From assembly GCA_025937835.1 (NCBI GenBank), contig JAICQO010000055.1:1-45119 (forward strand): a stretch of DNA of 45,119 nt, written 5' to 3'. Numbering within the stretch: the stretch's first letter is position 1; each line of letters begins with the position of its first letter. The position numbers and the translations under genes were made by a program. Positions 42,577 through 45,119 of the stretch are shown here, one piece after another. The DNA comes from Polyangiaceae bacterium (GTDB taxonomy: Bacteria; Myxococcota_A; Polyangia; Polyangiales; Polyangiaceae). The notes beneath the pieces were generated by a model. That model was not told where the DNA came from and made no database searches. It saw only the letters and a list, made by a program, of their open reading frames with translations.

Positions 42577-45119
42577 ATGCCGACCAGAACGACGGAGCGG
42601 ACTTCTGCGCGGGGCGCCGGACGCCCCACCACGGGGGAAAACACGGGAACGCGTAGCGGCCCGCGTGCGAGCGCTCGCGGAAGGGCCGGCGCCCCCGCTG
42701 GTCCGGTCGAGCCGCCTTCCGAAGAGGCGGCGAGCACGAACGGACACAGCAACGGCCACGGGGCGGTGGAGCCGCGCCGCCAGCGGCCGTCGTTCGATTC
42801 GGAAGATCGGTTGTCGCCCGAGGCGCGCGGCGAGATCGATCAACTCGTAGAAACGCTCAAAGCCGTGAAGCGCGGCGACTTCTCGGTCCGCTTCGAATAC
42901 CAGCGCAACGGCCTCTTGAGCCGCGCCGGAGAGCTGCTGAACGACGTGCTCGGTCTGAACGAGCACATGACGAGTGAGCTCGTGCGCGTCGGGCGCGTCG
43001 TGGGCCACGAGGGGCGCATGCACGAGCGCGCCTCGGTGGGGCCGGCCGGCGGAGCCTGGTCCAGCAGCATGACCGCGGTAAACCAGCTGATCGCCGACCT
43101 GGTCGCACCGACGAACGAGGTCGCCCGCGTGATCACGGCGGTGGCGCGCGGAGATCTCTCCCAGAAAATGGTCCTGGAGATCGACGGGCGCCCGGTGCGC
43201 GGCGAGTTCCTGCGCATCGGCACGACCGTGAACTCGATGGTGGATCAGCTGAACTCCTTCGCGGCGGAGGTGACGCGCGTCGCGAAGGAAGTGGGCAACG
43301 AAGGCAAGCTCGGCGGTCAGGCGGAAGTGAAGGGGGTCTCCGGCACCTGGCGCGACTTGACCGACAACGTCAACGGCCTGGCTGCGAACCTCACGGCGCA
43401 GGTGCGCAACATCGCCAAGGTGACCACCGCGGTTGCCAAGGGCGACCTGTCACAGAAGATCACCGTCGACGCGAAGGGCGAGATCCTCGAGCTCAAGAAC
43501 ACGATCAACGTCATGGTCGATCAGCTCTCCTCCTTCGCAGCGGAGGTCACGCGCGTCGCGAAGGAAGTGGGCAACGAAGGCAAGCTCGGCGGTCAGGCCG
43601 AGGTGAAGGGCGTGTCCGGCACCTGGAAGGATCTGACCGACAACGTGAACGGCCTGGCGGCGAACCTCACTGCGCAGGTGCGCAGCATCGCCAAGGTGAC
43701 GACCGCGGTCGCCACCGGGGATCTGTCGCAGAAGATCACCGTCGATGCGCGCGGCGAGATCTACGAGCTCAAGAACACCATCAACACCATGGTCGATACG
43801 CTGCGCTCGTTCGCGGCGGAGGTGACGCGCGTCGCGAAGGAAGTGGGCACGGAAGGCAAGCTCGGTGGCCAGGCCGACGTGAAGGGCGTGTTCGGTACCT
43901 GGAAGGACCTGACCGACAACGTGAACGCGATGGCGTCGAACTTGACGGTTCAGCTGCGCGACGTGTCGAAGGTCGCGACCGCGATCGCCAACGGCGACCT
44001 GACCCGGAAGATCACCGTCGATGCGCGCGGTGAGATTCTGCAGATCAAGGACGTGATCAACAAGATGGTCGACCAGCTCAACTCTTTCGCCGCGGAGGTG
44101 ACGCGCGTCGCGAAGGAGGTGGGCACGGAAGGCAAGCTCGGCGGCCAGGCCGACGTGAAGGGCGTCTACGGGACCTGGAAGGACTTGACCGACAACGTGA
44201 ACGGCCTGGCGGCGAACTTGACGGTTCAGCTGCGCGACGTGTCGAAGGTCGCGACCGCGATCGCCAACGGCGACCTGACTCAGAAGATCACCGTCGATGT
44301 GTCGGGAGAAATCCTGCAGATCAAGGACGTGATCAACAAGATGGTCGATCAGCTCAACTCCTTCGCGGCGGAGGTGACGCGCGTCGCGAAGGAAGTGGGC
44401 ACCGAGGGCAAGCTCGGCGGCCAGGCCCACGTGCTCGGAGTGTCCGGCACCTGGGAGGACCTGACCGACAACGTGAACGGCCTGGCGGCGAACTTGACGG
44501 TTCAGCTGCGCGACGTGTCGAAGGTCGCGACCGCGATCGCCAACGGCGACCTGACTCAAAAGATCACCGTCGATGTGAAGGGAGAGCTGCTCCAGATCAA
44601 GGACGTGATCAACAAGATGGTCGATCAGCTGAACTCCTTCGGCGCCGAGGTGACGCGCGTCGCCAAGGAAGTAGGCACGGAGGGCAAGCTCGGCGGTCAG
44701 GCCGAGGTCAAGGGCGTCTCCGGGACCTGGAAGGATTTGACCGACAACGTGAACGGCCTCGCGGCGAACCTCACCACGCAGGTCCGAAACATCGCCAACG
44801 TCACGACCGCCGTGGCGAACGGCGATCTTTCGCAGAAGATCACGGTCGATGCGCGCGGCGAGATCCTCGAGCTCAAGAGCACGATCAACACCATGGTCGA
44901 TCAGCTCCGCTCTTTCTCGGCGGAGGTGACGCGCGTCGCGAAGGAAGTGGGCACCGAGGGCAAGCTCGGCGGCCAGGCCGAGGTGCGCGGCTTGTCCGGC
45001 ACCTGGAAGGACCTGACCGACACGGTGAACATGCTGGCCGGCAATCTCACCGGTCAGGTTCGCAACATCGCCGTCGTCGCGACTGCCATTGCGAACGGCG
45101 ATCTCTCCAAGAAGATCAC
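42577..45119 (+). CDS. Poly-HAMP signalling protein, probable hybrid histidine kinase (3' end outside window)
   Basis: 847 codons are visible with no stop. The first ~85 residues are disordered (Gly/Ser/Arg/Pro), then degenerate HAMP-like units (~85-227). From residue 228 there are 92-residue repeats, each made of two HAMP-like halves ([20 protein letters not shown]... and ...[17 protein letters not shown]). No membrane segment is seen, so it is a soluble poly-HAMP rod. The repeats closely resemble those of fungal group III histidine kinases (Nik1/Os-1), which sense osmotic stress. A GAF/kinase/receiver part is expected downstream but not visible. ATG 42577 has GAGG with a 6-nt spacer. The 202-bp gap upstream shows no sigma-54 match. 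Confidence 0.88.
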   Translation, partial: MPTRTTERTSARGAGRPTTGENTGTRSGPRASARGRAGAPAGPVEPPSEEAASTNGHSNGHGAVEPRRQRPSFDSEDRLSPEARGEIDQLVETLKAVKRGDFSVRFEYQRNGLLSRAGELLNDVLGLNEHMTSELVRVGRVVGHEGRMHERASVGPAGGAWSSSMTAVNQLIADLVAPTNEVARVITAVARGDLSQKMVLEIDGRPVRGEFLRIGTTVNSMVDQLNSFAAEVTRVAKEVGNEGKLGGQAEVKGVSGTWRDLTDNVNGLAANLTAQVRNIAKVTTAVAKGDLSQKITVDAKGEILELKNTINVMVDQLSSFAAEVTRVAKEVGNEGKLGGQAEVKGVSGTWKDLTDNVNGLAANLTAQVRSIAKVTTAVATGDLSQKITVDARGEIYELKNTINTMVDTLRSFAAEVTRVAKEVGTEGKLGGQADVKGVFGTWKDLTDNVNAMASNLTVQLRDVSKVATAIANGDLTRKITVDARGEILQIKDVINKMVDQLNSFAAEVTRVAKEVGTEGKLGGQADVKGVYGTWKDLTDNVNGLAANLTVQLRDVSKVATAIANGDLTQKITVDVSGEILQIKDVINKMVDQLNSFAAEVTRVAKEVGTEGKLGGQAHVLGVSGTWEDLTDNVNGLAANLTVQLRDVSKVATAIANGDLTQKITVDVKGELLQIKDVINKMVDQLNSFGAEVTRVAKEVGTEGKLGGQAEVKGVSGTWKDLTDNVNGLAANLTTQVRNIANVTTAVANGDLSQKITVDARGEILELKSTINTMVDQLRSFSAEVTRVAKEVGTEGKLGGQAEVRGLSGTWKDLTDTVNMLAGNLTGQVRNIAVVATAIANGDLSKKI
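43258..45119 (+). repeat. In-frame 276-bp coding repeats (di-HAMP units), seven copies, last partial
   Basis: Units start at 43258, 43534, 43810, 44086, 44362, 44638 and 44914, an exact 276-nt spacing with no insertion or deletion. Two sub-types alternate in blocks: [10 protein letters not shown]...ELKNTIN (units 1, 2, 6) and [10 protein letters not shown]...QIKDVIN (units 3, 4, 5). Unit 7 is mixed. About 95 bp are identical between units 4 and 5 around 44186-44282 and 44462-44558. Confidence 0.95.

Noticed and set aside
43450-44559. Long antisense open frame (about 369 codons) opposite the HAMP repeats
   Set aside because: It mirrors the 276-nt repeat with no start signal or recognisable protein; G/C-biased third positions on the plus strand remove stops on the minus strand.
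43258-45119. Regular direct repeats as a possible CRISPR or noncoding satellite
   Set aside because: The 276-nt period is in frame and encodes HAMP domains, with no short repeat/unique spacer pattern.

Overview
The window looks like chromosomal DNA of a high-GC myxobacterium, most likely a member of the Polyangia (Sorangium-like). The evidence is the strong G/C bias at third codon positions, many lipoproteins with no clear relatives, two NtrC-type sigma-54 activators, FHA and GYF-type proteins, PEGA/TPR proteins and a poly-HAMP signalling protein. I see no rRNA, tRNA, prophage, transposase or CRISPR array.

Layout. 1-3490: divergent ku and ligD, a two-component NHEJ system. 3500-6299: two small exported proteins, a TPR protein and a DsbD-like thiol-disulfide exchanger. 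6300-6672: a gene-free stretch with degenerate tandem and inverted repeats. 6673-13912 (minus strand): dinB, a lipoprotein, a GYF/proline-rich membrane protein, comF, a Nudix-fold protein with a broken catalytic box, a double-FHA protein and ruvA. 13990-19893 (plus): four envelope proteins (small lipoprotein, PEGA/TPR, FG-GAP-like lipoprotein, SUMF1-like lipoprotein), with a sigma-54 activator inside the run and 4-nt overlaps at two junctions. 19912-23005: a lipoprotein and a two-ATPase Clp/Hsp100 protein. 23267-25132: a second sigma-54 activator and a single-domain receiver.

The most striking part is 25.3-42.4 kb. Seven transcription units there are each preceded, in the right orientation, by a GGCA(C/T)-N5-(C/T)TGC element with the GG-N10-GC spacing of sigma-54 (RpoN) -24/-12 promoters. 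They drive: a 90-residue zinc ribbon translationally coupled to a giant cyclic beta-1,2-glucan synthase; an exported protein; a small membrane protein ending in SFPASDPPA; an encapsulin nanocompartment with its encapsulated ferritin; a zinc metallopeptidase; a YeaQ/GlsB-type membrane protein; and a Fis-type regulator whose receiver has Glu at the phosphorylation site. I found no matching element at the start of any unit in the first 25 kb. The simplest reading is a local sigma-54 regulon for envelope, osmotic and iron/oxidative stress, probably switched by an NtrC-type activator such as the one at 23267-24679. This is inferred from sequence only. A hybrid histidine kinase with a coupled phospholipase D, and a poly-HAMP protein with an exact 276-nt repeat period that runs off the right edge, complete the signalling content.
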